Assembly: GCF_963169125.1 (NCBI RefSeq)
Contig: NC_084794.1
Span: 155,630,858-155,694,857 of the forward strand
Length of the DNA: 64,000 nucleotides
Direction of reading: 5' to 3'
Source: Humulus lupulus
Lineage: Eukaryota > Streptophyta > Magnoliopsida > Rosales > Cannabaceae
Shown: one piece after another, positions 1 through 10,790 of the stretch
Numbering within the stretch: position 1 is the stretch's first letter
How the letters are laid out: the number at the start of each line of letters is the position of its first letter
Made by a program: the position numbers and the translations under genes
Notes under the pieces: model-generated
Database searches by the model: none
Seen by the model: only the letters and a program-made list of their open reading frames with translations
Told to the model about the DNA's origin: nothing

Positions 1-189
1 ATTAAATTAAGTTGTAATTAATATTTTCAAATAATTAATATGGTTTATTTTATAATAGAAAATATTTTATCATGACTTAATTTATATTATTTTGTGTAGG
101 TAATATGTTGTATTTTTGTGCTTGAAAAAGTAAGGAAAATGTGACATTTTCAAGGAAAAGAAAGGAAAAAAATGGGAAATCTATAAAGT

Positions 190-430
190 AAAGGCCCACA
201 GTCCTTCAGCAGCCCAAAGCCTCCAGCCCAACGCTGCTCCCCGGCCATCGAAGTCTTCCCTGTTGCTCAGCCGTGCACCACCTGCCCAGCCTTCACTCAG
301 CCCACGCCTGGGCCTTCTCCTCTCCATTCGGCCCACTACTTCAGCCGAACCTCTCCCACCTGCCAGGCCCAAGCTCCCCTAGCCCACCAAGGCTCTGCTG
401 CCCAGCTGCCTGAACACCTGGCCCAGCCAC
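190..430. other. C-rich island inside the window-edge LTR
   Basis: A locally C-rich segment in otherwise AT-rich DNA, dominated by repeats of 'agccca' and 'gccc' words. A short minus-strand reading frame here is a composition artefact. It is one of several GC-rich islands found at internal positions of LTRs across the window. Confidence 0.5.
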
Positions 431-648
431 CCAACAACTGCCTTTTCCCCATTTTTTGAGCCCAACAAATACATTTTGTCTACTTGTCTCCTTTGCCAAA
501 AATACCAACTTCTTACCCAATTTTTCTACACATTTTACCCTAAAACATCATCATTACACCCTATAATTTGCCCATATTTGCCATATTATTATTAATTTAA
601 TCAATTTAATTAATTTAACTTGATTATTTTAATACACTTTTTTTTGGC

Positions 649-656
649 TATAAATA
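649..656 (+). promoter_or_regulatory. TATA box of the window-edge LTR
   Basis: TATAAATA followed about 30 bases later by a leader with many CT/TTC tracts ('cttcatctttttcttctttg'), as expected of an LTR promoter. No transcript evidence is available. Confidence 0.45.
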
Positions 657-1686
657 AGGGATTTTAGTACATATTTTGGAGGAGGTTACCATACCACAAA
701 TTCTACACTTTCAAAACCTCTCAATTCTCTTCATCTTTTTCTTCTTTGTGGTCATTTTTTCTATGAGTTTTCAGAGGAAAAATTTGGGGGTTCATCCTCC
801 AAATTTTCCTATTTATGTTTGTAATTTTTAGTTTGTATTTTCTATTCTAGTTATGAGTTTCTAATCTTTTTACGATTATTAAGGTGATGATGAAACAATA
901 TGTAACTAGATAGTATTTATTTTGTATGTTGATTTCCCATTTTGTACAACAAAGCTTATGGATTTTTCTTCTTCAAATATCTTCTTTCATCTTAAATATC
1001 ATGTATTTTTTATTGTTAGCACATATTTACACTTTGTTCTTCATCAGTGGAAAAACATAATATTCTTTGTGTAAGATGTGTCATTAAATTGTACACATCC
1101 AATGCTTAGAACAAAAATATTATGTTTGGCCTTATAAATAATGTTCATTGATTTATTTGTTATTTCATTAGATTGATTTACACTAAATGCTTTGAAATTA
1201 TAATTTTAAAAGTGAAGATAAATCCTATATTTTAATAAAACTTGTGCTTAAATAGAATATCTAATTTGAATAAGTGATGGTGTGATTAATTTCTACTATT
1301 ACTAAAACTTGGAAATTAATGTACTTATAAATATTATTGAACTTATATTTTGTAGATTCTATTATCTTAATAATCTTTCTTTTACCATCTTGATTTCTAC
1401 TTTTAATTTATGTTTATATATTGTCTTTAATTTCTTTATTATTGTCTTTTATTTTATTTTTATTGTTACAAATTTTCATCAATCTTTGGAGCTAGGTTAG
1501 AATTTATTAATTTTGGTTTAAAATAGTTTTCTTTTCAATTTTAGAAAACTCCTTGGGGTTCGACATCCTTGCTTACACGATCACTATTCTATATGAACTA
1601 TTCGTGCGCTTGCGATTTATAAATATTTAAAACATACCCGTTTTGGGTCCATCACTGGTAAAACTTGAAGGCTTGGGGGGGGGGGG

Positions 1687-3061
1687 CATGTGCAAGACCT
1701 GGCAGAGTGTTTCAACATTTTGAAGCATTACAATATGAAGCTCAAACCTTTAAAATACTCGTTTGGTGTAGGCTCAGGGAAGTTTTTGGGGTTCATCATT
1801 AATTCACGAGGAATAGAAGCAAATTCAGAAAAAATAAAGGCTTTGATTAACATGAAATGGCCAACTAAAATCAAGGATGTGAAAATTCTCACTGGATGGA
1901 TAACATACATTAGTAGATTTGTATCAAAATCAACAGACAATTGCGTTCTATTTTTCAACTTATTGAAAGGGACCAATAAGTTTGAGAGGATAGAGGAGTG
2001 TGAGAAAGCCTTTCAGACTCTCAAGGAGCCTCTTGTATGACCACCTATTTTGTCAAAACCAGTTGATGGCAAAACTCTTCTCATTTATCTAGCAATCACA
2101 GAACATGTTGTTAGTGCAATGCTTATACGAAAAGAAGAAAGACCTCAACATATGGTGTACTACATTAGCAAAAGGCTGGTAGGAGCACAAACAAAATATC
2201 CTTTAATAAAAAAGTTGAAATATTGCTTACTTCTCACAGCAAGGAAACTTAGACCATATTTTCAAGCTCATCCAATCAAGGTTCTAACCGACCAACCCCT
2301 TAGGCAGATCCTACAAAAAACCTGAGGCATCGGGTCGATTGCTTAAATGAGCAATAGAGCTTGGGCAATACAAAATGACCTACCAGCCACGAACAACAAT
2401 AAAGAGCAAGAACAAACAAATTTCATTGATGAGTATATAGGTGTCCAAAATAATAATGAGCAAGTCATAGCACCGATAATAAACAAGAAGTAGCTATCAT
2501 GGAAGTTATACGTGGATGGTTCCTTAAACAAAAAAAAAAAACTTTGAAGCAGTGCTAATGTTAACTACACTTGAAGGACATCGTATTCATTGTGCATTGA
2601 GTTGTGGATTTAATGACTCAAACAATGAAGCAGAGTAAGAATCCCTACTTGCATTATTAAGACTTGCTAGAGATGTTACAACCTTGTCAGTTGATATATA
2701 CAACGATTCACAGTTAGTTGTATACCAAATCTTGGGAGAGTACCAAGCTCAAGGAATGAAAACGGCCGCATACTTGAGCAAAGCTAAAGACTTGCTTGCA
2801 CAGTTCAAATAATACACTATACAATAGGTACCATGCAACCAAAAATTGAATGTTAATGATTTGGCTAAGCTCGCAAGTGCTAAGGATGCAGACACTTTGA
2901 ATGTGATACCAGTTGAAAACCTTGCCCAACCCAGCATCCACAAAAAAGATACAATATTGTTGTTAGACAATTCTCCATCTTGGATGACACCTATTGCCAC
3001 TTACCTAGAGCATGGTACTTTACCTCTAAACAGAAATGAAACACAAAAAGTATTGTGGTAA
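1687..3061 (+). pseudogene. Tat-type Ty3/gypsy pol remnant (RT thumb, RNase H, archaeal-type RNase H)
   Basis: The frame starts abruptly in the RT connection segment (ECFNILKHYNMKL, then KFLGFIINSRGIEAN) and continues into RNase H (YLAITEHVVSAML, YYISKRLVGA, KLRPYFQAHPIKVLTDQPLR). It then decays through an archaeal-type RNase H (KLYVDGS) to the linker NVNDLAKLASAKDADTLNV. Tat-lineage elements carry this extra RNase H. Stops at 2038-2040 and about 2323, plus frameshifts, make it non-functional. The left end abuts a 12-G run and the right end is cut by the inverted Tekay LTR at 3062. It parallels the second Tat remnant at 51350-52771 but is more decayed. Confidence 0.85.
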
Positions 3062-3482
3062 TCTAACTCCCTAGATAGCCAAGACCGTTACACTGTGTAC
3101 TTTAAATAGTGCTAGACTCGCTAATAAAGTCATTTGGTCATAAACGTGTAACTAAAGGTAATGAATAGATTAGGGTTCAAATTTTTTGTCAAAAGAAGTA
3201 ATCATTTCATTAAAAAGTTTAAGCTTACATACGAGATCCCATAATAAACATTAAAAAGTCATTTGCAATTCAAAAGAATACAACAGGTCGACCTAAGCGA
3301 CAAAATTAGGGTTCGACCATAGTTCCTCAGTGAATCCTCGGCTGTGGTGGTCGAGCAAGCTGCTTATGTACATGACGCCACCGAAGCTGTCCAATTCATG
3401 GCTGGTCCAAATTTTGTTTTCCTTTACCTGCACCACATAGCACCCGTGAGCCAAGGCTAAGCAAGAAAACTTAGACATGCTC
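3062..3482 (-). mobile_element. Tekay I 3' LTR, outer fragment (LTR end)
   Basis: Reverse complement of a Tekay-type LTR end, matching 52772-53200 and 60424-60850: 'agatagccaagaccgttacactgtgtac', and later 'cctttacctgcacca' and 'cacccgtgagccaaggc'. The terminal TG is mutated to TC. It stops where the LARD has inserted and resumes at 10437, so the two pieces are one LTR. Confidence 0.85.
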
Positions 3483-3487
3483 ATAAG

Positions 3488-4806
3488 TGATAGGATAGAT
3501 TTTTAATACTTTTTAGTCATAGTTTTTTTAGTTTTATTATTATTATTTTATATTTTTAGTTCTTTTTATGTGTGGTTGTTGTATTTTTTTAGGTTGTCAT
3601 TTGCTAAATGGATATTTGAGAAATATTTCAAAATTTATTTAAAATATTATCTTCAATCAAGAGAAAAAAGAATAGAAGATATTTATTTGAATTGATTAGA
3701 GAAGCTAAAAGAGAATTCAAACTTAAATTGTTGGAAAAAATCTAAGATATTTTGAATTTGAGACAGTTTCAGTATTTTGACCATATCTCCTTACTCACAT
3801 ATTCAATATACATGTTCTTGGTGGAAATGGAAAACTTATTGGAAGACCTATGAAATCTTGTTTCACAAAAAAAATCAAATTCGGACGTTTACTTAGTGAT
3901 ATTTGATCTACAAGATTATGCATGATAGAGTTACGGGATTTGAAATTCAAATGAAGATATTTTGGAGAATTATGACCTAACAAATGGAAACATATAGAAA
4001 ATTCTTTTCACAACCTTATCACTATAAAAATAATGTTTTAGATTATTTTTGATCTCTCTCTCTTCTTGACCTCTCTCTATTTCCTCTCTTTCTTCTCTTA
4101 CTTTTTTTTCTATTATTTTCCATGAACTAATTTTCTTCTCCAGGGTTTTAGTGTAGTCTTTTGATACTCTATAATTATTCAATGCAAGTTTTATGATTTA
4201 TTCTTCATACTTGTGATCTATTCAATTTGTGTTTAATGCTTGTGAATGCTTGATCACCATTTGCATGATTTATATGATTTTAATTCAAAATATGAAAGGT
4301 GAGAGTTAAATATGCTATAGTTGTTTAGACACAAATTTCAATATTGGACGAGAGTACCTGTATGGTTTGTGTAGTTCTTAAGCTTCTATGTCTAATGCAT
4401 GCTGTATGTTGAAACTTATCACAGAATTGTAGAAAGTTTGCATATAGGTTGAGATTTATATATCCTAATAAGAATATAGATCGCTTTAGTAAACCTGCTA
4501 TCACAAGGAGAGAAAGAATAATAAAAATTGTACTGATGTTATAATAGAGTGGATAAATGATGAAATTAAATACCCTAGGTTTTTCATCTATTGAGTTATT
4601 TGTTTCTTTTAATTTTTAATTGTTAATTAAGTTATTTTGTTCTTTTTCTTTTTATTCTTGATATCCAATTTTTAGTAACCAAATAGAACTAAGAAATTAA
4701 TTCATTGGTAATTAATATTCAATCCTCGTGGTAACGATACTCTATTTATCACTTTATTATTGGTTTACGATTGCGTGCACTTGCGTAGTACATAATTCTC
4801 ACAACA
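3488..4806 (+). mobile_element. 5' LTR of the LARD element
   Basis: Begins TGATAGG and ends 'attctcacaaca' just before the primer site. The last ~650 bases align by eye with the end of the 3' LTR ('gggttttagtgtagtc' against 'gggtttaacgtagtc'; 'aacgatactctatttatcac' against 'aacgatactttatttactat'). The first ~550 bases do not obviously match the 3' copy. A CT-rich leader lies at about 4050-4110. Confidence 0.7.
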
Positions 4807-4811
4807 AGTTT

Positions 4812-4831
4812 TGGGCACCGTTGCTGGGGAT
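4812..4831 (+). promoter_or_regulatory. Primer-binding site, tRNA-Asp-like
   Basis: TGGGCACCGTTGCTGGGGAT is close to the complement of the plant tRNA-Asp 3' end (TGGCGCCGTTGCCGGGGAT), with one inserted G and two transitions. This primer is used by Athila-type and many LARD elements. It lies 5 bases after the LTR end. Confidence 0.75.
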
Positions 4832-6264
4832 TGTATTATTAATATCAATATAGTTGATTTTTATTCTAACTTGGTTTTTTTTTATTATTTAACTTATGTT
4901 TCTTTACTTTGTTTGATTTGCGAGGTAAAATAAATGTTCCATCAAGATTACATCGTGGGGTTTTCCCAACAACACATGGAGCCATTTTACTTCGATTGGA
5001 GGAGATTTAATGAATTGGTGGAGAGATGTCATCACAATTTCTCAAGGGTGTGTCTTACACTTTTCTTTTACAATGGATTAGATGATGCAACAAGATGTTG
5101 GGTAAAACATGGAGCAGAGGTAACTGGTGAACCTTTATTAAGAAGATTTCATGATGATATAATGGGGTTGTTGAATGATATGACTGATTTTGATTACCAT
5201 TGGCATTGGGACCCTTTACTGCAAGGTTGGTGTAACGACCCAAAATCACTAATATGGCTTAAGGGCCTTGATTAGTGTGCCGAGAGGGCATAATTGGTTT
5301 ATGTGTGAATTTATTAATTTAAATGTGTGATTATATGATAAGCATGCTTGTATTATTATATGAATGTAAATGTGATTATATGCTATATTTGTGAGAACCA
5401 CATTATTATGTGGGTAAATCTGCAATGTGTGACTCGAGGCGATCCTAGGGAGCTAGTTAGCGGGAAGTCACAACGGGGCTTAATATTTGACTTGGGGCAA
5501 GTCAAGGGGTATTTCGGGTATTAGGTGATTATCTAGGTTATCGGGTTATAGAAATAAAAATATGGAGATATATTTGAGGTTATGAAGTCTAGGCGGGAAT
5601 ATTGGGGAATTTTACCATTTTGCCCTCAGGGACATTTTCGATACCCCGAGCCCTAGGATTAACTTAATTACCTAAGGTTAGACTAAGTAAAAACCTCAGA
5701 ATTTGGTGGAAATAGAGGAACCGATTCTCCTATCTCTCTCTCCTTCTTTCTTCTTCTCTTTCAAGGGAACCACTAGAATATAAGAAACTCAACTGGAAAT
5801 TCTGTGTTTTGAGCTGAATTTGTGAGGGATTAGCTTAGTTCTAACTAAGGGACTGTCAACCAGGACCAAGGTAAGAACTGAGTTTCATTTTTGAGCACTA
5901 GAATTCTGAGTATTGGCTGAGTATTAAAAGTGTTTATGGTTAAATGTTTAAGGACTGAATTGAAGCTGAGAAGCTTGGGTTCTTGCTCAGAAATTGTTAA
6001 GGAAGTGGTTCATCAAAGAAGGTAAGCTTCAATTCGTAGTTTAGAGTTTAAATTTTGAGTTTGCATGACTGGTTTGGGAGTTCTTGAGCTATTGGGTTTC
6101 AGAAATCAAAATGGGATTCTAATGAGTTTTTAAGCTAGGTTTTTGTTGGATTATCATGCTAGAATCATGTTAGGAGTCTTGTGATCAATGGGTTTTGGAA
6201 TTAAGGTGTTTTGGGGTGGTTTTCAGCAAGGTTAGGATGCTAGAAATGGTGGTTTTTCTAGGCA

Positions 6265-6455
6265 CGAAGGGTTGGGTCGTGGCTCTGTTCTAGAGTGTCG
6301 CGGCCCTGCGAAGCAAAGAAGAGCCAAGGAGGCTCTGCAGTGGGGAAGTGTCGCGGCGCCACAGGGCAGGGCCGCGGCGTGTGTTTGTGGTCAGAGAGGC
6401 CTAGCCTCTGTTTCCGGGGCGGGCCGCGACATGGGTTCCAAGGGCCGCAGCCCTT
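6265..6455. other. GC-rich palindromic island of the solo LTR
   Basis: CpG-rich words recur (gtcgcggccc, gtcgcggcgcc, gggccgcggcg, ggccgcgac), several with CGCG or CCGCGG palindromes, in an otherwise low-GC LTR. The same position is occupied by comparable islands in the other Tekay LTRs of the window. Confidence 0.7.
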
Positions 6456-6519
6456 AAGGGTATTTTTGATCTTTTGGAGGTTTTAAGTGCGGGAACCTAA
6501 CCTAGGGTTCTCGGGATCG

Positions 6520-6544
6520 ATTCCACCACCGTGTTTGGTGGAAT
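6520..6544 (+). repeat. Conserved LTR hairpin (9-bp stem, 7-nt loop)
   Basis: ATTCCACCA / loop ccgtgtt / TGGTGGAAT. Equivalent hairpins occur at 53774-53798, 55661-55685 and 61426-61450, and in compensated form at 11151-11175. It lies just after the GC island. Confidence 0.8.
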
Positions 6545-8401
6545 TCGATGTCCTGGAAGCTAGAACTTCATCCGGAAATATTAACGCAATTATTAACGGT
6601 ACTCCCTATCTTGGTTGTGACTAGGTATTAAGTTGGGCTCGGGAAGCAGATCATGCTCGAGGGTCGTAGCTCGTAATCAGTAAACTTGGAAATTAAAGGT
6701 AAGAAAAATGTACTCGGTTGTGGATTTATAATGGGACAAAGGGTTCCCTATCTTGTATGCCTTGTAAAGGATGGTATTATGCCATGTAAACAGTAAACCA
6801 ACGGCCTAAGAGTGCCAAAGTTTGCATTAGTGCCTAGGGCGCGGCTCGACCACTGGTAACTGAGGAAAGCTTGTTATGCACTGAGCTATGTTTAAGCGGG
6901 CAGAAGTCAGTGGGGTAAACAGAGGGTACGACCTAAGGTGTTGAACCTGATTATTATGTGATTTGTTTGATATTAATGATTCGTGGATTGTTATGGTGTA
7001 TAATTGGATGATAGCTAGTTGACCCTTTGGTTGAATCTTCATGCTTTGTGATTATTGTGGTATGTTAAATGTATGGACATGCTTAAAGGGTTATCCAAAT
7101 GTTATTATTGCTTGTTATATGTTTTCTTACTGGGCCTTGGCTCACGGGTGCTACGTGGTGCAGGTAAGGGCAAGGGCAAACTTGATCAGCCCTGACTTGG
7201 AGAGCTTTGAGAGCAGAATGTACATGATCAGCTGCTCAGCCGCCACGGTTGAAGGGAGACAGGGACAAGAAAACCATAAACTTCTGTTTTGCCTTTAGAA
7301 AGGCTGGTGGTTGTCTATACACTGGAAATTTTGTAAATAGACTTTTAAACGCTATTTCTTTTGGGATTCCCATATGTAAATATTTAATTATATGGTAAGT
7401 ATCTTTTGAGACCAAAACCTTTTAACCCTAGCACTTTAATGACTTTAGAATTTCACGCTTTTAACTGTTTGACTTGATTAGAAAGTCCTACACCTTTACA
7501 AATACACAGTGTAGCAGTCTTGGCTGTCCAGGGCATTACAGTTGGAGTCACCAATATCCTCCATTATTCCAAGATCCTAATATTACACCCCAACCATTCA
7601 AGCATGAAGAGCATAAACCATAAATTGAATAAGTAACGGCTCAATTAAAGAACAATTTAAATTTAATGGTTCAAAATATGGAGTGGTTTAAGAACAATTA
7701 CTCAAACAATCTAGGTTGTGAAAGTTATTCAAATACTATAAAAGCACCAATGGTTGAGCCATTGGAAGAGATTGAGTGTAAATTTTGATGAACAAGAGAC
7801 CTTCGAAGTTATATTCACTCAAAATTTGCTAAATTGGATACTTGCTTGGTAGATAATGATTATGGCGTAGTGAATGAAGTAAATTCCATTCATGATCATG
7901 AAGTTGTTGAAGATCAAATGACAAACATGTTTATGGATAGTCGAGTGGAGAGTGAAAAACAACCAGAAGGGTTATATGAGGAATTCACAAATGAAGATTA
8001 GAAAAATTTGACTTTGGAGGATGAGAAAGCACATGCAATCATTGATTTGAGTTCACCAATGCTTCAATCATATACACTGCCAGTGGATCAATATTTTAAA
8101 TTGATGTCATCTTCACTATTCTACATCCTTTATGAGCTACCAATGTTTTCTCCCCAAGCTCATCACTCAAGGTCTTGTGTTGTTGATGTGACGAGCAGAT
8201 TAGATTCATATCTTGCCAAGCTTGAGGGCATTTGCGATGACAACCTTAAAGTTGTCTTGTATGACGCTTATTATGGGCGTCGACCACTCATTGATGTGTT
8301 TCGACGTATAAAACACTGAGGAGGACATAGATGAGAGTTAATACAATGGAGCAATGCATTGGATTACAGGGAAGTTTTCTTTTCCTTTTCTTTTATTTAT
8401 A

Positions 8402-8440
8402 CATCGGGGACAATGTTTAGATTAAGTTTGGGGAGAGGGA
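8402..8440 (+). promoter_or_regulatory. LARD purine tract with conserved pre-LTR motif
   Basis: 'catcggggacaatg' followed by 'taagtttggggagaggg' is the motif usually found before the 3' LTR of plant LARD/Athila-like elements. The G/A-rich run at about 8428-8440 is the likely polypurine tract. Confidence 0.6.
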
Positions 8441-10431
8441 TTTTATTTTTATTTCTTTGCTCATTGTATATATCTTAGTTTGTTTAAGTTTTGTTAGTTT
8501 TGTATTTATTTTATGTTTTGAATAGTTTTTTTTTAGGGTGTTAGTGTAAACCAAGTTGACAATGATTAGCCAATGATAATATGTTGAATGATATGCTGTA
8601 TAAATTGAATGGGAATGAAGGTATAAAAATCTTTGTGATTGGTTGAATAGTTATTTCCATTTTTATGTTGTCTACTTAAATATTTGAGAGCTTAATCATG
8701 ATTTTTAATAAATTTTATGTGATTTAATATTATTTATGCTTTCTGAATTTTTAAAATAAAAATAAGATTAAAATATTGTTATCGTAGAGCCTGTTTGCTT
8801 GCTATTTGAGACGAAATCCTAAATTATGCATGCTTAGGAAGATGATTTATGCAAGTCCTATTGATTCTTATGCATATCGTGATTTATATTAGTATAGAAT
8901 AGCAAGTAAGTGAGCTTATGGAATTATTTGGTTTGAATGGATTGATTGAAAATAATTTTATTAGCATAATTAATTTCAAATATGTTTTATTTAATGATCA
9001 TGACTTGGTAATCCAAAATGTTAGTAGACTAAAGTGTGTTGATGGAGTGTTTTGATTGATATTCTGGATTGCATAAATTGTTTTTGAGGTAATATTGAGT
9101 ATTCATGTTTGTTTTGTGAAAGATTACACTTGTTTTTGTCTTTGTTGTACATTGGTGCGTTGAATTATGAGCAAAATGTAAGAAGAAGAGGAAATGGTGA
9201 AAAAAGGAGCTTTCAGTGGTCACTTGAATCAAAATGGTGCTATGGACGAGTTAAAATAAGTTTTTGATGAAGGAATGATCTTGAAAGGCTTAAATTTGAA
9301 AAAAAACGGAATTAGAGTCGCGGCATGGGCCTAAGCGTCGCGACCCTAGTCAAGTCAGAAGCTCAAGGTTGCTGAAGGGAATTAGAGTCGCGATTTGCTT
9401 TTATAAGTCACGGTGCTAGTGGAAGTCAAAGGAGAACCTAGGAGGGCATCAAGACATGGGCCGCAACTTGGGTTTAGAGAGTTGCGGTGCCTGAAGATCT
9501 GAATCAAACTTTGAATCACTTTAAAAATGACACAGGCCGTGACCTAGAAAAGGCCAAGTCGCGACCCGCCTATGAAAAAGAGGAATTCGTGTTTTTTTCT
9601 TAGTATAAATTCATACCTTATGTTTAATTAGGGCTAGTTCAGATTTTAATTACTAGTTTAGAGATTAATTTTGATTCTGAGATTAGTTTTTCTGCACTTT
9701 CATACTTTTTGTTCTTATTCAAGTCTTTGAATTTTATGTTTATGAATAATTATTTTGTTGTTTTAGTCATATCTGATATGAACTAAACACTTCTATCTAG
9801 GGTTTAACGTAGTCACTTGGATTTCCATTTAATCTTATTATGATGTTTTATTGATTCTTCTTCTTTATTCTAATCTATATAATGTTTGCTTAATGCTATT
9901 AAATACCTGCTCAATAAAGTTTGATTCAAAATTCTAAAGATGAGAATTGAATATGCTATCGTTATATAGACATAGGTTACATATTAGACGAAAGTACCTA
10001 TATGACTTGTGTAATAATTAGGTCTCTATGCTTTATGCCTGCTATATGTTTAAGTTTATCACAAACATGTAGAAAACCTGCATATAGGTTTAGATCTTAT
10101 ATCTTGAAAAAGAATAGGAATCGATTCATGTTAACCTGCTATTAGAATAGGAAGAAAGAAATTTAGAACTGATTAATAAAACTAATAGAATGAAAGGTTG
10201 ATGAAGTTAACACCCTAGGATTTTAATTATTGAATCAAATTTTTTTTTTTTTGCAAAGTTTATTTTAATTTTAAGTCTTAGTTCAGAAATCACTCTATTT
10301 TCGACAGCCAAATAGAAATTTAAAAGCATTTATTGGTAATTAGTTGATAGTCCTTGTGAGAACGATACTTTATTTACTATCTATATTACTTGAATCGATT
10401 ACATATACTTGCGTATCATATTTTACGAGCA
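8441..10431 (+). mobile_element. 3' LTR of the LARD element (left limit approximate)
   Basis: Ends 'ttttacgagca' before the ATAAG duplication. The final ~650 bases match the 5' LTR. The left limit is inferred from the purine tract. At about 1990 bp it would be roughly 670 bp longer than the 5' LTR, and its first half lacks evident similarity to the 5' copy. A GC-rich island with 'gtcgcggc/gtcgcgacc' words occupies 9305-9575. Confidence 0.5.
9305..9575. other. GC-rich island in the LARD 3' LTR
   Basis: Words such as gagtcgcggc, gcgtcgcgaccc, gagtcgcgat and aagtcgcgaccc recur at irregular intervals. The 5' LTR has no counterpart. It is strikingly like the islands of the unrelated Tekay LTRs. 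Confidence 0.6.
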
Positions 10432-10511
10432 ATAAGCAATTAATAACATATTACAAAATCATAATTAGCACGCCTAGCAGTAATAACCCTACCCATGCAT
10501 GCACTCAATCC

Positions 10512-10671
10512 AGATAAGTGACTATAGAGTCACACTGGGGCTCGTTGCCCTAGATAAGTGATTGTAGAGTCACCCTAGGGCTCGTTGCCCTAGATAAGTG
10601 ACTGTAGAGTCACCCTGGGGCCCATTTCCCTAAATAAGTGACTGTAGAATCACCCTGGGGCTCTTTGCCCT
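10512..10671. repeat. Four 40-bp tandem repeats with internal palindrome
   Basis: Units start at 10512, 10552, 10592 and 10632, an exact 40-bp period. Each contains an inverted repeat of the type GTGACT...AGTCAC and the phrase 'ccctggggctcgttgccct'. The other Tekay LTRs in the window lack this array, so it expanded locally or in a sublineage. Confidence 0.9.
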
Positions 10672-10790
10672 ATTCTTTGTATAACTAGCCTTAGGACTGG
10701 CCAAGCGTACCTGGCACTTTATTTTCCTAGTGACCATGGGATCGGTCAATCGTATACCATGCACCTGGATAGACCTGACCATACCGTCCT

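Larger units (their letters stand above)
1..1645 (+). mobile_element. Partial LTR of an unclassified LTR element at the window edge
   Basis: An AT-rich stretch with no credible gene. It has the layout of a long LTR: a C-rich block (about 190-430), a TATA box at 649-656 and a pyrimidine-rich leader. The end reads 'cgtgcgcttgcgatttataaat...' followed by 'ttttgggtccatca', which resembles the LTR-end/primer-site junction of the LARD further right (position about 4780-4820). No clear tRNA match survives downstream, because the sequence breaks into Tat pol at a run of 12 G (1675-1686). The left end lies outside the window. Family is not assigned. Confidence 0.5.
5231..7540 (+). mobile_element. Solo Tekay-type LTR (2310 bp) in the LARD gag
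   Basis: Starts TGTAACGACCC, ends GGGCATTACA, and is flanked by a perfect 5-bp target duplication GTTGG (5226-5230 and 7541-7545). No internal region is present, so it is the product of LTR-LTR recombination. It carries a GC-rich island (about 6265-6455), a 9-bp-stem hairpin (6520-6544), four splice-donor-like AG|GTAAG sites (GT at 5871, 6022, 6699, 7164) and the conserved block 'ctcacgggtgctacgtggtg' near its end. Short frames in the GC island are not genes. Confidence 0.93.
4934..8319 (+). pseudogene. LARD gag-like ORF, split by a solo LTR
   Basis: The first part (4934-5230) has a retrotransposon capsid-like signature: HHNFSRVCLTLFFYNGLDDATR, then a spaced FHDDIMGLLNDMTDFDYHW stretch like the 'eeAyelle.ma.n.y.w' segment of Athila gags. 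The frame breaks at 5230 where the solo LTR enters and resumes at 7546 in the same sense. It shows stops at about 7620 and 7788, then a 103-residue open stretch at 8008-8319 ending in DAYYGRRPLIDVFRRIKH. No protease, RT or integrase motif follows. The later part resembles the plant-specific ORF of gag-only elements; its function is unknown. Confidence 0.65.
3488..10431 (+). mobile_element. LARD-type (gag-only, Athila-like primer site) LTR element, 6944 bp including a nested solo LTR
   Basis: Bounded by TG (3488) and CA (10431) with a 5-bp target duplication ATAAG at 3483-3487 and 10432-10436. Order: 5' LTR, tRNA-Asp-like primer site, gag-like frame, a non-pol frame, a purine tract with the 'cggggacaatg...taagtttgggg' motif common in plant LARDs, then 3' LTR. 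There is no protease, RT or integrase, so it would depend on other elements for movement. A solo Tekay LTR (5231-7540) sits in its gag. It is inserted in the 3' LTR of Tekay I and is therefore younger than that element. Confidence 0.8.

Noticed and set aside
6272..6486. Two small plus-strand frames
   Set aside because: They fall in the GC island of a solo LTR and overlap in two frames without any motif.
10512..10671. Regular 40-bp repeats with palindromes, CRISPR-like at first sight
   Set aside because: The units are contiguous with no variable spacers, and the context is a plant LTR. It is a minisatellite.
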